Source: Trogon surrucura
Lineage: Eukaryota; Chordata; Aves; Trogoniformes; Trogonidae
DNA length: 64,000 bases
NCBI GenBank assembly: GCA_020746105.1
Contig: CM036617.1
Location: forward strand, 17,048,037 to 17,112,036
Direction: 5' to 3'
Shown: one piece after another, positions 34,101 to 46,704 of the stretch
Layout: every line of letters starts with the position of its first letter
Position numbering within the stretch: position 1 is the stretch's first letter
The notes under the pieces: model-generated
The model's database searches: none
Seen by the model: the letters and a program-made list of their open reading frames with translations, nothing else
Told to the model about the DNA's origin: nothing
Program-made: the position numbers and the translations under genes

Positions 34101-37100
34101 AAGGATACAAGCGTCATTAATGATGGCTTAAAGCGTTGATTAGTAATAGAAGATTTCATGTAGTAGAAATTGTGAAATATTGCCGAGAGGGGAATATGTT
34201 TGAAAACAATTAAAAAGGTTTTAGAAAGCAGTATAATAGTTACTTATGCTAGGGAGTTTATTTTGTCTTACTGCCTTTGACGTGATGGGGTTGTTGTAAT
34301 TGTGATGGGACTATAGTAACTCCTGGAGATTCCATTTTACTATCTCTTATGAAAGTTCTTGAAAAGAGAGGTCCTTGAATAATAATCTCATTAACGAAAC
34401 ACTCCAAAGGAAAACAGCTGCCAAGAAGGGTGTTTATATTCTTGATGTTACGGAGCAGAGGAGAAAGCTCACTTCTTGGCTGGGATTGACTAGAGAAGCA
34501 ATATTGCATCTTCATGCAAATCATAAGGAGTCATCACCAAATGGGAATGTTTCCAGTACTATTCTGCGTAGATCTATAAAGTCAATATACATGGTGATTC
34601 AGAAACCAGTTAAACTAAATAAACAATAATGGCAGGTCAGTTGGGCTGCCACTGAGATTCACACAGCTCGGAGAGTTGAACCTGTCAAAAGAGTGTGTTT
34701 CAATACAGTCAAATGCAAGGTTATACATGTAGGAACAAATACTGCAGGCAAGAAACTACATTCTTAAAGAGTAACTCATCTCACTTAACTTCAGATGCCT
34801 TAAATGTGTCTGTCAACATCTCAGCTGATTGTACTAGGTCCCTTTTATAGTCAGTAGACAGAAATTGCCACCTGTTGTGTGGCAATTCACCAAGCTTAAA
34901 CTACCTGTCTAAATTCCACCAATTATTCCTGAAAGTATTTACTGTCTTTCACTGATTATAAGGGGATGCCAGATGCTTGGAAATAGCCTGCAATGGTTAG
35001 ATTATCCATACACATGCTTCAGGAAGCCAGTGTTGTCTTTGCTGTTGATCACAATAATGTAGCCTACAAAAGCATAGCCAAGAGTGGTCTCACAGCGGCT
35101 TTAATTAGTGGCATTTTATAGATGTTGTGAGATTCTAGTCTCTTTGGAAATTATTTATTATTAGCAGCAGTATTAATATTGGTATAATTTGTTTTAAGCC
35201 AAAAGGGGGAGGTGCTAAAATAGAAACATTGTTTTGTTTTTCTATTTGTAGGCTCCCTAAGTTAGGCTTTCGAGTTATGTACAGCTTAAGGTTGTAAGAA
35301 AAATTGTAGTTTTATTGGCATGGGAGCAAGTCTCAGTCTCCAAATGTGGGAAGCAGCAGACTAGAAGATGCAATGAGATGGATTTTAATGGAATGTCAGC
35401 TTAATTTTCAGCCTGTTATTACCTTGCAACAGAGAGTTAGGAGTTTGGGAAGCAATTGTCCACTTTTCAAGTATGACCAGATGTCCTCAGGACTTGGAGA
35501 GGTGCATATTTCAGACACCTAAGGTTTTGATTTCATGTTTGTGAGTCAGCAATGGTAGATATTTGCGCACTACAGAGTACCGTAATGAATTCAGAAATGC
35601 CATGCTGGTTTATGTAAGTTCTACCACAAAAACAATATTGGTTACGTGCTATTAAAACATGAAACAGAAATCATTTTGACAGCCTAATCAAATCCTGACA
35701 AATTCAAACACCTGTTCTTTTTCAGTCCTGGTATTTTATCCAGGATTTTTAAGGTAGGTTTCTTTTAGCAGATAACAAGCAAGGGTAGCTCAGAAAATAT
35801 TCCATGAACAGTGAATGTATTAAGGAAGTAAAGGACATGATCAAGTGGCTTCCCTATGGTTTTCTTGCCTACAGTTTTTCTGGCTCAGCTAACAATGCAA
35901 ATGTTAACTGGTATTGTTTGTGCATTACCATTCCTGCACAGGCCATTGCTCTAATTTTTCAAGATTTTGTAGCAGTTAATCTAACAATTTATACTTCAAC
36001 AGAATTCCCATTGAGATGCATGTATGTGGTATGCGAATAATGATTAAAGGATTGAGCATGATTATGAGAAAGCTGATGGGTTGTTGCCTGTGGTAATGAC
36101 ACTCACTGTTCTTTTATTCTCATCCACACAGCATTAGATGCTGCCTTTATGAAACAGTCTTCTCTTTGTCAAACAGGAGATAATCTCGAACCTCTTTTTT
36201 TAACCACCTGTTCTTTTCTGGAGCCTTTTGAGATGCCCCTGTGTCCTTGTTCTGACTCTACTTACAATGCTTTGAATTCCTCTTAAATCTTAGGTTTTAA
36301 AGAGAAACACGTGGGGCTACATGATGTACATTTGTCTGACAGATACATCCCTATTTCTTAAGTGTTCTTTCTGCTCATGTCTTTCACGTTTCGGTTTGCT
36401 TTTCTGCGATATAAGAAGGACCTATAGAGTTGTGAGCTGCAAGAATATTTAGTCTGTACACATACTTATTATACCTCAGATTTACAGGACTGCTTCTCCT
36501 GGGAATAATTAAATCCTCAACACATTGGAGAAGCTGTTTACAGATCCTGGTAATCAGAACTAGATCAATTCAAATAGTACCCCAAGAAAATTGCTGATAT
36601 TTCTTCTGTATTATCACTCAGAAGGCCAAAAAGAAACTCCCGCTGCTGTAATACCTTGCTGTGTTAATGTGGGTGATGGAAAATGTTTTTTCCCATTGCC
36701 TAATTGAATGCCAGGACTGTTAAGAACTGATAGAAGCAGCTGCCAGAAGAAGCCATTTGTAGAACACAATAGCAAGTTTTATTGTGCCTGCAAAATCAGA
36801 AGCTATGCTATCTAATGAGTATCTTGAAAAAGTATATCCACAATGATACAAAATCTGTACCAGTATTGTGGCAGGTAGGAGGTCTATCTGATGGACTGTC
36901 ATTCTAGGAAATGGTACTGCACTGAATTTGAAAAATGCAAAGTTTATGACTTGGTCCTTGGGCTGGATAGCAGCATCCAAGCCTTGCTCCCCTGGAACAG
37001 TCTCAGTGTTAGCAGTACGGAAAATCTGACTCATGGCTGGTTGAGGTCCCAAAGCAAGGTTTGGAACAAAACGTGTATTTATTTAAGGATATATTTCGTG

Positions 37101-37758
37101 GCAGCGTTAGAGGGACATTACCACAAATTCTCTACTTTCGGCCTAATTTCTACAGTAACAATAAAAAGTTTCAGGTCAGAGATCATACTGAACTTTTTTA
37201 AGGAAAATGAAATTAAATTCTATGATAGAATTAATGCCTATTAAATATTCACAGAGTTATATCTTCTAGAAGAAGGTATAAAAGCCCTTGCTAGGAAACT
37301 TTTATTAGTTCCGAAAACTTGTAACAGTTTAGTGCTAGATCACACTTCTATAAGCAGCCCAGAATGTACTTGCAGTGTGGGAGACTACTGTGGAAAGCAG
37401 CAGTCTGGAAAAAGACTCAGCTGATTAAGGAGCAGTCAGTGTGATGGCTGAGGGAGTTAACATGTATAGGGAAGGTAGAGCTGAAGAGGAGTACAGGTCT
37501 GGTATTCTACTCCGTAGGGAAGCAATGAGGCATGGCAAGCCCAGGGTTCATTTTGTGGCAAACAACTCCAAGGAGATGCGCTCAGTCAAGGGCTCTATGA
37601 ATGACTCAAATGTGATTCCAGTGAGGCTTTTCTGTAAGTGAGAATCATAATAAACTCACCCTCTTTAGTCTGTCCAAGAGAAATTTTAAGGACGACTTGA
37701 TAACGGACTCTAAGTGTTCCCATTGGGGTGAAATCAGATCAGTTCAGAATAAGACAAT
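31109..37758. other. Unique AT-rich DNA with a possible ancient LINE trace
   Basis: About 6.6 kb with no supported gene. Apart from the weak LINE-like trace at 34650-34765 and the possible old CR1 sequence just upstream of 37759, I see nothing in it. The frame at 31695-32042 (115 codons) has no motif. Confidence 0.45.
34650..34765 (+). mobile_element. Possible ancient CR1/L3-type LINE trace
   Basis: One frame reads FNTVKCKVIHVGTNTAGKKL, resembling the [16 protein letters not shown] segment just after the catalytic core of CR1-clade reverse transcriptases (compare 46705-46770 on -). The match is short and isolated, so this is a guess. Confidence 0.3.
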
Positions 37759-37828
37759 TCAATTGGACTTGATGACCTCGAGGATCTTTTCCAACCACAA
37801 TGATTCCATGATTCTATGATTTTATGAT
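37759..37828 (+). mobile_element. CR1 LINE 3' tail fragment, old
   Basis: AATTGGACTTGATGACCTCG, a CTTTTCCAACC segment and ATTCCATGATTCTATGATTT are a diverged CR1 3' UTR and tail. The sequence just upstream (about 37640-37750, TCCAAGAGAAATTTTAAGGA) may be more of the same element. Confidence 0.8.
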
Positions 37829-37975
37829 CCATTCTTAGCAGTGAGGATAACAGAATGTTGGAAGTCAAAGGAGAAATACAAGAGTATACCTGTAAAATCC
37901 TGAGATCTGTATTATTGCAGGACTGTGTCCAAAAAGCTTCTCTGGCCTTACAATATGTGAGTATAGCCTCTCCCC

Positions 37976-38006
<31 letters not shown>

Positions 38007-39062
38007 TTTCAATTAACAGCTTTGCTGTTGCTCTTTCTAAAGAAAAATTCTTTGCGTTCTGTTTTTCAAGTCTAGTAGCACTGAGTTGAAATTGTGTCAT
38101 CATTACATTTAGGCATTGGTATTTTCTGCCTTTCAGATACTGGGACGTTCATCTTGTTTTCACGAAAGCCTTACCAATGTAAAGGTACTTAAGAATAAGA
38201 TCTCTGTATAATGTATTACATGCTGAATAAGCACATTCACACACAGGGTAACTCATGAATTATTGTTCTACATAGTTCTATCTGCAGACACATCTAGAGA
38301 ACTTTTAACTTCAGTTTAATATCATGAAGTTCTCTGTAAATGTAGACTACATTTTAGATATATATTCCTATTCCATGAAAGGTTCTTCAGTCAGTGTAGA
38401 AGAACCGTAATTTAAAAGTGTAGTGCAGTCCATCTGTTCCTGATCCTTCCTGGTGCTTTCAGTCTGTGCCAGGTTCCACAGTGCCGGTGAATATGGAACA
38501 ATGCTGGGGAATCAGTCCCACATGGGTCTGACCTGTCACTTGAGACGGGGCCTGGCTGTACTTTCACAAAGCTGTGAGAATCAGCTGAGCATTGAGATAC
38601 AGCAGAGCTTTGATTTTCAGAAACCAAAAGATAAGTTAGAAGATAAGAAGCTAATTCAAATGCTTTTCTTACAGCCATCTCACAGTAAGCCTTTATTCAT
38701 AGGCAAATTGGCCCAAAATATCTTCGAATTATCATAGAAAACACAAAATTTTAAAGAATATTTTTTTATTTGCTCCTTATATTTTAAGTCTTTTGAACTA
38801 ACTGTATTTGCAACCATGAATATTTGAGTTTGTTTTTAATAAAGCAGAGCATGAAGGAATGGGAAATTTAAGAAAAACTCCAATACTGGTAATAAAAATC
38901 CTAAGTGTCATCAACCTCAAAATAAGACTAAGTCAAGGCTCTCTTTATTTTCTGGAGTAGCAGTACTTCCCATTCTGTTTGTCTAATGAAGTACTATGCT
39001 GTCCATCTACTTCAAGGTCTTATTGTAACCTGTATAATCACTTAAAGATGAACAGGTAAGGT
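37829..39062. other. Unique DNA with a C30 run
   Basis: No gene recognised. It contains the C homopolymer at 37977-38006. The frames at 38412-38737 open on both strands show no motif. Confidence 0.45.
37977..38006. repeat. Homopolymer C30 (G30 on the - strand)
   Basis: Thirty consecutive C, preceded by CTCTCCCCT. Long poly-G is rare in vertebrate genomes, forms G-quadruplexes and is length-error prone in sequencing. Confidence 0.95.
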
Positions 39063-41165
39063 CATAGAATCATAGAATGACTTGAGTTGGAAAGGGCCTT
39101 AAAGATCATCTAGTTCCAATCTCCCCACCATGGGCAGGGATACATCCCGCTGGACCAGATTGCTCAAAGATCTTCCAGCCCGGCCTTGAACACTTCCAGG
39201 GATGAGACATCCAGTTTCTCTGGGCAACCTTTTCCAATGTCTCATCATCCTCATAATAAAGAACTTCTTCCTAATGTCTACTCTAAACCCACCCAGCTTT
39301 TAAAACCATTGCCCCTTGTCCTGTCATCACATGTCCCTATAAGAAGTCCCTTCTCAACTTTCCTGTAGGCCCCCGTCAGGTGCTGGAAGGCTGCTGAAAG
39401 GTCTCCACAGAGCCTTCTCTTCTCCATGCTCAATAGACCAAACTTCCTCAGCCTGTCCTTATAAGAGAGGTGCTCCAGCCCTCTGATCAATTTTGTGGCT
39501 TTCCTCTGGACCGTCTCCAACAGATCCATGTCCTTCTTGTATTGAAGGCTCCAGGACTGGATGCAGTACTGCAGGTGGGGTCTCACCAGAGCAGAGTAGA
39601 CAGGTAGAACCACCTCCCTTCATGTGCCGGACACTCATCTTTTGATGCAGCCCAGGACACCATTGGCTTTTGGGGCTGCCGGCACATATTGCCAGATCAT
39701 GGTAAGGGCTTCATCAACCAGCACCCCCAAGGCCTTCTCTGCAGGGCTGATCTCAATTCACTTATCTCCCAGCATGTATTTGTGGTTAGGATTGCCCTGA
39801 CCTGGCTGCAGGACCTTGTACTTGTCCTTGCTGATCTTCATCCTTTCCAGCCTATCAAAAGTCCCTCTGGATGGCATCCCTTCCCTCAAGCATTTTAAAC
39901 GCACACACAGCTTGGTGTCATCAGCAAACTTGCTTAGGGTGCACTTGTTCCCACTGTCCATGTCTCTGTTAAAGATCACAGCTCTTTGAGAGTGGTCCTC
40001 TAGCCAATTCCTTATCCACTGAGTGGTCTATCTATTAAATACGTGTCCTTCCAATTTAGAGACCAGAATGTCACATGGGAGAGTGTTGAATGCTTTGCAC
40101 AAGTCCAGGAAGATTACATCAGTTGCTCTTACTTCATCTACCAATGTTGTAACCCTATCAGGCAGGATTTTCCCATGGTGAAACCATGGTTTTTGCCACC
40201 AACCACCTCCTCACTTTTCATGTACCCTAGTAGAGTCTTCAGGAGGGTCTGCTCCATTATCTTGCTGGGCACTGGGGTGAGACTGACTGGTCTGTAGTTC
40301 ACTGGGTCTTCCTTATCTGCCTTTTTGAAAATGAGGGTTATATTTCCCCTTTTCCAGTCAGTGGGAACTTTGTGAGATGGCCATGACTTTTCAAATAGGA
40401 AGGAAAGTAGCTTTGCAACTTCGTCCGTCAGGTCCCTCAGTACCCATGAATGGATCTCACTGGTTCCCATGGACTTGGGCACCTTCAGGTTCATTAGATG
40501 TTCTTGATCCTGGTCTTCTATTACAGTGGGCAGCTCTTCATTCTCCTGCTCCCTGTCTTTACCTTTTGCAGCATGGATAGTGTAGTTAGCTCCCACTGAA
40601 GACAAACACAAAAAAGTCGTTGAGTACCTCAGCCTTCTCCTGTGTGACCAGATCCCCTGTTTCCTTGAGGAGAGGGCCGACATTTTCCCTGTTCTTGCTT
40701 TTGTCACTGATGTACTTATAAAAACTTTGCTTGTTACCCTTGATGTCCCTAGCCAGACTTAACTCTACCTGGGCCTTAGCTTTCCTATCCTGATCCCTGT
40801 CTGCTTGGACAACGTATTTTTATTCTTCCCAGGTTACCTGTCCCCATTTTCACCCTCTGTAGTCTTTTTTTTTTTGCGACTAATATTGTTCAGGAGCTTC
40901 CTGTTCATCCATGCACACCTTCTAGCATTCTTGCCCACCCTCCTCTTGGTCAGGTTGCATTGCTTCTGAGCTTAGAGGAGGTGATCCTTGAATACTAACC
41001 AGTTTTCTTGGGCCCCTCTCCCCTCCAGGGCTTCTTCCCACAGTACCCTACTAAGCAGGTCCTTGAAGAGTTCAAAGTCTTCTGTCCTGAAGTCCAGGCT
41101 AGTGAGCTTGCTATGTACCCTCCTTATTTTCCTAAGGATCATGAATTCAACCATTTCATGATCAC
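39063..41165 (-). mobile_element. CR1 LINE, 5'-truncated, 2.1 kb, decayed
   Basis: The 3' tail CATAGAATCATAGAATGA is at the left edge. Reading on -, the ORF2 C-terminus (39613-39278), the segment after the catalytic box (39979-39758), the reverse-transcriptase start (40707-40138) and the endonuclease end (41283-40972) follow in order. The protein sequence differs from the neighbours (KSMGTSEIHSWVLRDLTDEVAK; LFEKSWPSHKVPTDWKRGNI), so this is another, older subfamily. Similarity ends near DHEMVEFMIL at about 41165. Confidence 0.9.
40138..41165 (-). pseudogene. CR1 ORF2 endonuclease end and reverse-transcriptase start, broken
   Basis: Two open pieces remain. The first, ending at 40972, carries DHEMVEFMILRKIRRVHSKL and LDFRTEDFELFKDLL, the end of the endonuclease region. 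The second, 40707-40138, carries the linker, the KSMGTSEIHSWVL block and [20 protein letters not shown], the first reverse-transcriptase motifs. Stops and a frameshift separate them, and the second stops within the GKSCL segment. The catalytic core downstream (40137-39980) is out of frame. Confidence 0.8.
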
Positions 41166-42723
41166 AAGGTGGTTTGGTTCCAGTGGCATTATGCAAACAA
41201 ATTAACAAGAGCTTGTAATGTTCACAAAACTGGGATTTTCCTACACGGTTTATTATATGAAAAGCTAATACAGTCCCTTCCATCCCAGAGCTAAAAGACA
41301 GAATGCCTTCCTCATTAATCAGCCTTCTCTTTGGCTTAGTAATACTTAGCAGTCACATAATATTTTGCATCCCCCAAGCACTGTACCAAACTTAAGGATC
41401 CCATTTATCAGTTAGGCATGTAACTACCTGCTAAAGGAGTGCTGATAGCAATCATAAGTACAAGTCTTTTCAAGTTGTGTGTTGATTTTTTTTCAAAAAG
41501 GAGAGGAAAAGAAGGAAAAAAATAACTAGATGCTTAAAATAGTGCCGACATTTTTAGAGGACTCTTATTTTTTCCTCTTTTACAGTGATTAGATATCGTG
41601 TTGACAAATGCCTTGGTAGCCATGAAGAAAAATAGCCCATCAGAATGTGGTAATTTTGCCTGAGCTCCTAGAAATTTCACATCTGAAAAAGAAACAGGGC
41701 AATAGTTTTTATGTAGTCATTTCTCTTATGCCTGTCTGGGTCATTTGGTGACTTTTGCTATGCCTATATTATAAAGTAACATAGAAAAATAAGTTCTATA
41801 GAAGTAACAGTTGATCTTTCAGGGCCTGACATCCACAATATACATATTTCAGAGTTTTATATTAGGTCTAAACCGGTCCCATGACCTGAGTGACCTTTAC
41901 AGCTCGAGTGCATTAAGAACACTCCCAGGAGCACAACTTCCAGTTTAGTTTCATCCAGAAGGAATCCAGGTCAAGTACTCTGAGACCACTCTGGCGCAAA
42001 TCAAAGCACAACAAATAGAGGTAATAGGAAATTTTCTTCAAATCTCACTCTTTCTCTAAACTGAAACCCTAATGTAGACATCCCTCTAGGACTCTGGTGG
42101 AATGTACTGTCTCTAACTCAATAGAAGACCATCTACTGGAACACACTGAGGAGCCAATATATTGTTCTGAAGCATTGGCTGGCTTGTTTTCAGGGGAAAG
42201 GAATATTCATCTTTCATTACAGTTTGTAAGAAGCAGCTAGAAATTGAGGTGGGAGAGCTGGAATGAAAGACATTGATTTAATAAAATGTTGAGCATGTAC
42301 AGTTCCTAGAGCTCACACTGTTTAGTTCTTTGCTGAATCTGAGCCCCTGAAAGTTCATGCTTGAAAAGACTGGGGCATCTATAATAATATTTTCCTGTGG
42401 TAGTTCTCAAATACCAAGTCCGACTGTGAGTTTCACTGTAAATTGTCATATGGATAAAAAGATAGGCCAACGTGCTGTCTGCAGCAGTGTGAAGCTTTCC
42501 CAGAGTAACGCAGAGGCACGACCACAGTAGATGTCTGTGCAACAATCTGACCCCAGCATGAGGTCTCCAATCCTAATTTAAGTGTGAGAGAGATTAGATT
42601 TTGAACTAAAGCATGATTAACAGCTATTCCAGAGTGCTAACAATGGCAGTTCTAACTCTGGGTACAAGCCAGGTTTGAATGGTGTGTTTAAGGCCCATCT
42701 CTAGCAGGAGTCACCAGGGGTCA
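41166..42723. other. Unique DNA, nothing recognised
   Basis: AT-rich spacer between two CR1 copies; no gene, tail or LTR seen. Confidence 0.5.
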
Positions 42724-45700
42724 TCACAGAATCACAGAATTGTTGAGGCTGGAAAAGACCTCTCCAAGATCATCAAGTCCAGCCTGTGACTCAACACCAC
42801 CACATCAGCTAGACCACGGCACTAAGTGCCACATCCAGCCTCTCCATAAACACTTGCAGGGACGGTGACTCCACCACTTCCCTGGGCAGTGCATCCCAGT
42901 GCCTGAGCATCCTCTCTGTGAGGAAGTGCTTCCTGAGATCCAACCTAAACCTTCGCTGATGCAGTTTCAGGCCATGCCCCCTCGTCCTGTCACTAGTCGC
43001 GCAGAAGAAGAGCCCGACCCTCACCTGACTACACCCTCCCTCCATGTGGTTGTAGAGAGTGATAAGGCTCCCCCTGAGTCTCCTCCAAGCTAAACAACCC
43101 CAGCTCCCTCAGCCTCTCCTCATAGGACTTTCACTCTAGTCCCTTCCCCAGCCTCATTGCTCTCCTCTGGACCCGCTCCAGCACCTCAAGATCTTTCTTG
43201 CAGTGAGGGGCCCAGACCTGCACACAGGGCTCGAGGTGAGGCCTCACCAGTGCTGAGCACAGGGGCAGAATTACATCCCTGCTCCTGCTGGCCACACTGT
43301 TCCTGATACAGGCCAGGATACCATTGGCCTTCTGGGCCACCCGGGCACACTGCTGGCTCATGTTCAACTGGTTGCCAGCCAGCACTCCCAGGTCCCTCTC
43401 TGCTGGGCCGCTCTCCAGCCACTCCTCCCCCAGTCTGTAGCATCGCAGGGTGTTATTGTGACCAAAGTGTAGGACCCTGTACTTGGTCTTATTGAACTTC
43501 ATACTGTTGGCCTTGGCCCATCGACCCAGCCTGTCCAGGTCCCTCTGCAGCGTCTTCCTACTCTCTGGCAGATCGGCACTCCTCCCAGATTGGTGTCATC
43601 TGCAAACTTACTAAGGGTAGACTCAATTCCCTTATTCAGGTTGTCAATAAAGATGTTGAATAGGACTGGGCCCAGTACTGGTCTTTGGGGGACACCACTG
43701 GTCACCAGACGCCAACTGGATGCAGCACCATTCACCACCACTCTCTGGGCCTGGTCATCCAATCAGTTTTTTACCCAGCAAAGGGTGCACCCATCCAAGC
43801 TGTGGGCTGCCAGCTTTTCCAGGAGGATACTGTGGGGGACTGTGTGCTGAAATTGAGGTAGACCACATCCACAACCTTCCCCTCATCCACTACATGGGTC
43901 ACCCAGTCATAGAAGGAGATGAGATTGTTCAGGCAGGACCTTCCTTTCATAAACCCATGTTGGCTGGGCTTGATCCCCTGGTAGTCCTCTACATGCTGCT
44001 TGATGGCACTCAAGATGATCTGCTCCATAACCTTGCCAGGCATGGAGGTCAGGCTGACAGGCCTATAGTTCCCCAGATCCTCCTTCTGGCCCTTCTTATA
44101 GATGGACACCACGTTGACCAACCTCCAGTCATCTGGGACCTCCCCAGTTAACCAGGATTGATGATAAATGATAGAGAGCGGCTTAGCCAGTTCTTCCGCC
44201 AGCTCCCTCAGCACCCTAGGATGAATCCCATCCGGACCCATGGACTTCGTGGGATCTAAGTGGCATGGCAAGTCACTAACTACTTCCTCCTGGATTACAG
44301 GAGGGATATTCTGTTCCCCATCCCTGTCTACAAACTCAGGAGCCCAGTTGCCCTGAGGACAGCCAGTCTTCTTGTTAAAGACCAAGGCAAAGAAGGTATC
44401 AAGTACCTCAGCCTTTTCCTTATCTTCAGTTACTATGTTCCCCTCCTCATCCAATAAGGAATGGAGATTTTCCCTGATCCTCCTTTTGTTATTAATGTAT
44501 TTATAAAAGCTCTTTTTGTTATCCTTTACAGAGATAGACATATTAAGTTCTAACTGAGCTTTTGCTTCTCTAATTCTTTTTCTGCATGACCTTACAATAA
44601 CCTTAAATGCTTCTTGATTCACCTGCCTCTTTTTCCAGAGTGGTTACACTCTTTTTTCTCCTGAGTTCTTGCAGAAGCTCCCTGCTCAACTATTTCAGTC
44701 TTCTTCCCCAACGGCTCATTTTATGGCACGTAGAGACAGCTTGCTCCCGTGCCTTTGTAATTTCATTCTTTATGTAAGCTCAGGCTTCCTGGGCCCCTTT
44801 GTTTTTGAGGACTGATTCCCAAGAGATTCTCTGAACCAGCGTCCTGAATAGTCCAAAGTCAGCCCTCCGGAAGTCCAAGGTAGAGGTTTTGCTGATGACC
44901 CTCCTAACTTCACTGCATATTGAAAATTCTATCATATCATGATCTCTGTGGCTAAGGCGAGATCCAACCACATCTTCTACCTGCCCTTCCCTGTTCATAA
45001 ATAGTGGGTCTAGCAGGGCACTACCCCTGGTAGGCTCACTTACCACCTGCAAGAGTGAGTTGTCATCCACACACTCTAGAAACCTCCTGGACTGCCCTCT
45101 CTCTGCTGTGTTGTACTTCCAGCAGACATCTGGTAACTGAAGTCTCTCATGAGAACTAGTGAACACGAAACATATCTAAGTTGTTGAAAGAATGTCTTGT
45201 CAATGTCTTTATCCTGATCAGGTGGTCTATAGCAGACTCCCACTAGGATATCAGCCTCATTGGCCTTCCCCTTTATCCTTATCCATAAACGCTCCACCTT
45301 GGTGTGCCTAACATCAATTCTAGGCAGTCAATGCAGTCCTTAACATATAACGCTACCCCACTACCTCTCTTTCCTTGCCTATCTCCTCTAAAGAGCCTGT
45401 AGCCATTCACTGTGGCTCTACAACTATGTGAATCATCCCATCACGTTTCTATGATGGCAATTATGTCATGGTTTCCCTGGTGTACAATAGCTTCTAATTC
45501 CTCCTGTTTATTTCCCAGGCTACGGGCATTGGGATATATGCACTTGAGCCATGGTACAGACATTGCCTCCAACACTGGTACATCTCCCTGAGTTCTATTC
45601 CTAGCAGTCCTGGGTTTGTCACATATGACACCATTATCCAACTCAAGTGGGACGGCAGACTGAAGGCTGTCCTTAGGCTTATTTCTAGTGAGCCTGGTTT

Positions 45701-45733
45701 TATCCTTTTCCCCCTTCGAGCCTAGTTTAAAGT
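42724..45733 (-). mobile_element. CR1 LINE, 3.0 kb, nearly complete ORF2
   Basis: From the 3' tail CACAGAATCACAGAATTG at 42724 the - strand can be followed through 3' UTR, the full ORF2 and into the ORF1-ORF2 junction near 45733 (the GACTTTAAACTAGGC segment matches the ORF1 end). It is therefore truncated only at the start of ORF2. Frames are broken at least five times. It is older than its neighbour at 46705-49061 but of a related subfamily. Confidence 0.92.
42809..45641 (-). pseudogene. CR1 ORF2 (endonuclease and reverse transcriptase), multiply broken
   Basis: Endonuclease pieces: 45641-45441 ([26 protein letters not shown]), 45297-45076 (VGVCYRPPDQDKDID) and 45166-44780 (PDVCWKYNTAE, RDHDMIEF). 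Reverse-transcriptase pieces: 44622-43771 ([15 protein letters not shown] to VVDVVYLNFS), 43762-43499 ([25 protein letters not shown]) and 43502-43131. The ORF2 C-terminus is at 43045-42809. Around 43848 about 10 bp are missing relative to the usual SKAFDTV segment, which removes the first catalytic Asp motif, and the preceding D of YLDFS is N. The endonuclease GDFN motif reads MRDFS. Clearly inactive. Confidence 0.88.
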
Positions 45734-46704
45734 CCTCTAGACTCTGTAAACATCCATCTAGACAAGGGTTGTCAGTCAGTGACCATCACATTATGACAAT
45801 TGTTCAAACATAAACAGAGATGTGCATTTCTGGGACAACATGCAAAAAGTATGTAAAATTTTTGGCTATAGATATAGTCAGCCAAGAAAAGGAGAGGAGT
45901 CATTTAATGTTATGTGATAAAGTTGCCTTGAGTTGTAGGAGGCTGGAAATCTCACAAGCTGTTCCCAAGGAAGTAAGTTCTTTCTCACTGTTTCCTTTAA
46001 AAGCTGGTAAATATCCTGAGGCAGGGGGCTTCCATCCTTTCCAAATTTTTAGGTTTGTTCACAGTTTATAAGCCTGTAACTTTGCATGGTCTCATCCATG
46101 CAAATGTTCGATCCCTTTCTGAGTCATGCTGAGCTCCTGGCTGTGTTGCTGCCGCATGAGAAGATGTTCTTTAGGCCAGGCAGGAAAAACGTATTTCCTT
46201 TAACTAGCTTTACATCTGCTGCATTTCTGTTTCCCCAGATGTCCCCCTGTTATAACAAAGTAATGGAGAAAGTACACAGGAGTGTTCTATTTACCACCTG
46301 ACTGCTCCTCATTAGTTTGTATGTCTCTATTTTGCACCTTCTTATTTATCTTCGCTTTATTTTACAGTGGAATAAACAGTCACATTTATTTTCCATTTTT
46401 CTTCTGTTCTTGAAAGTAATTTTTTGCTGGAATCACCTTTTCTCTCTTGTGTCGTTTTTGCTGCAGGACAATGAGAAGTCAGCATGTGACGTCAGGTAAA
46501 GTACTTGCCTCCACACATTCTTATCATCCTTACAGGCCACCGATATAACTTCACAGAAACTCCTAATTCCAGCATAGGTCTCCTGGCCCAAGCAACCTTT
46601 ATCTTCCTCTCAGGGTGCTCTGTCAGTGTTATCACTGACCTCAGTATCTTCTTCCTTTCAGATAGCCCCAGGCCTATAATTGTCTTCCTCAGTCATACCC
46701 TCTT
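45734..46704. other. Unique DNA between two CR1 copies
   Basis: About 970 bp with no CR1 similarity and no gene recognised. It occupies the place where the 3' part of the next element would be expected to continue. Confidence 0.5.
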
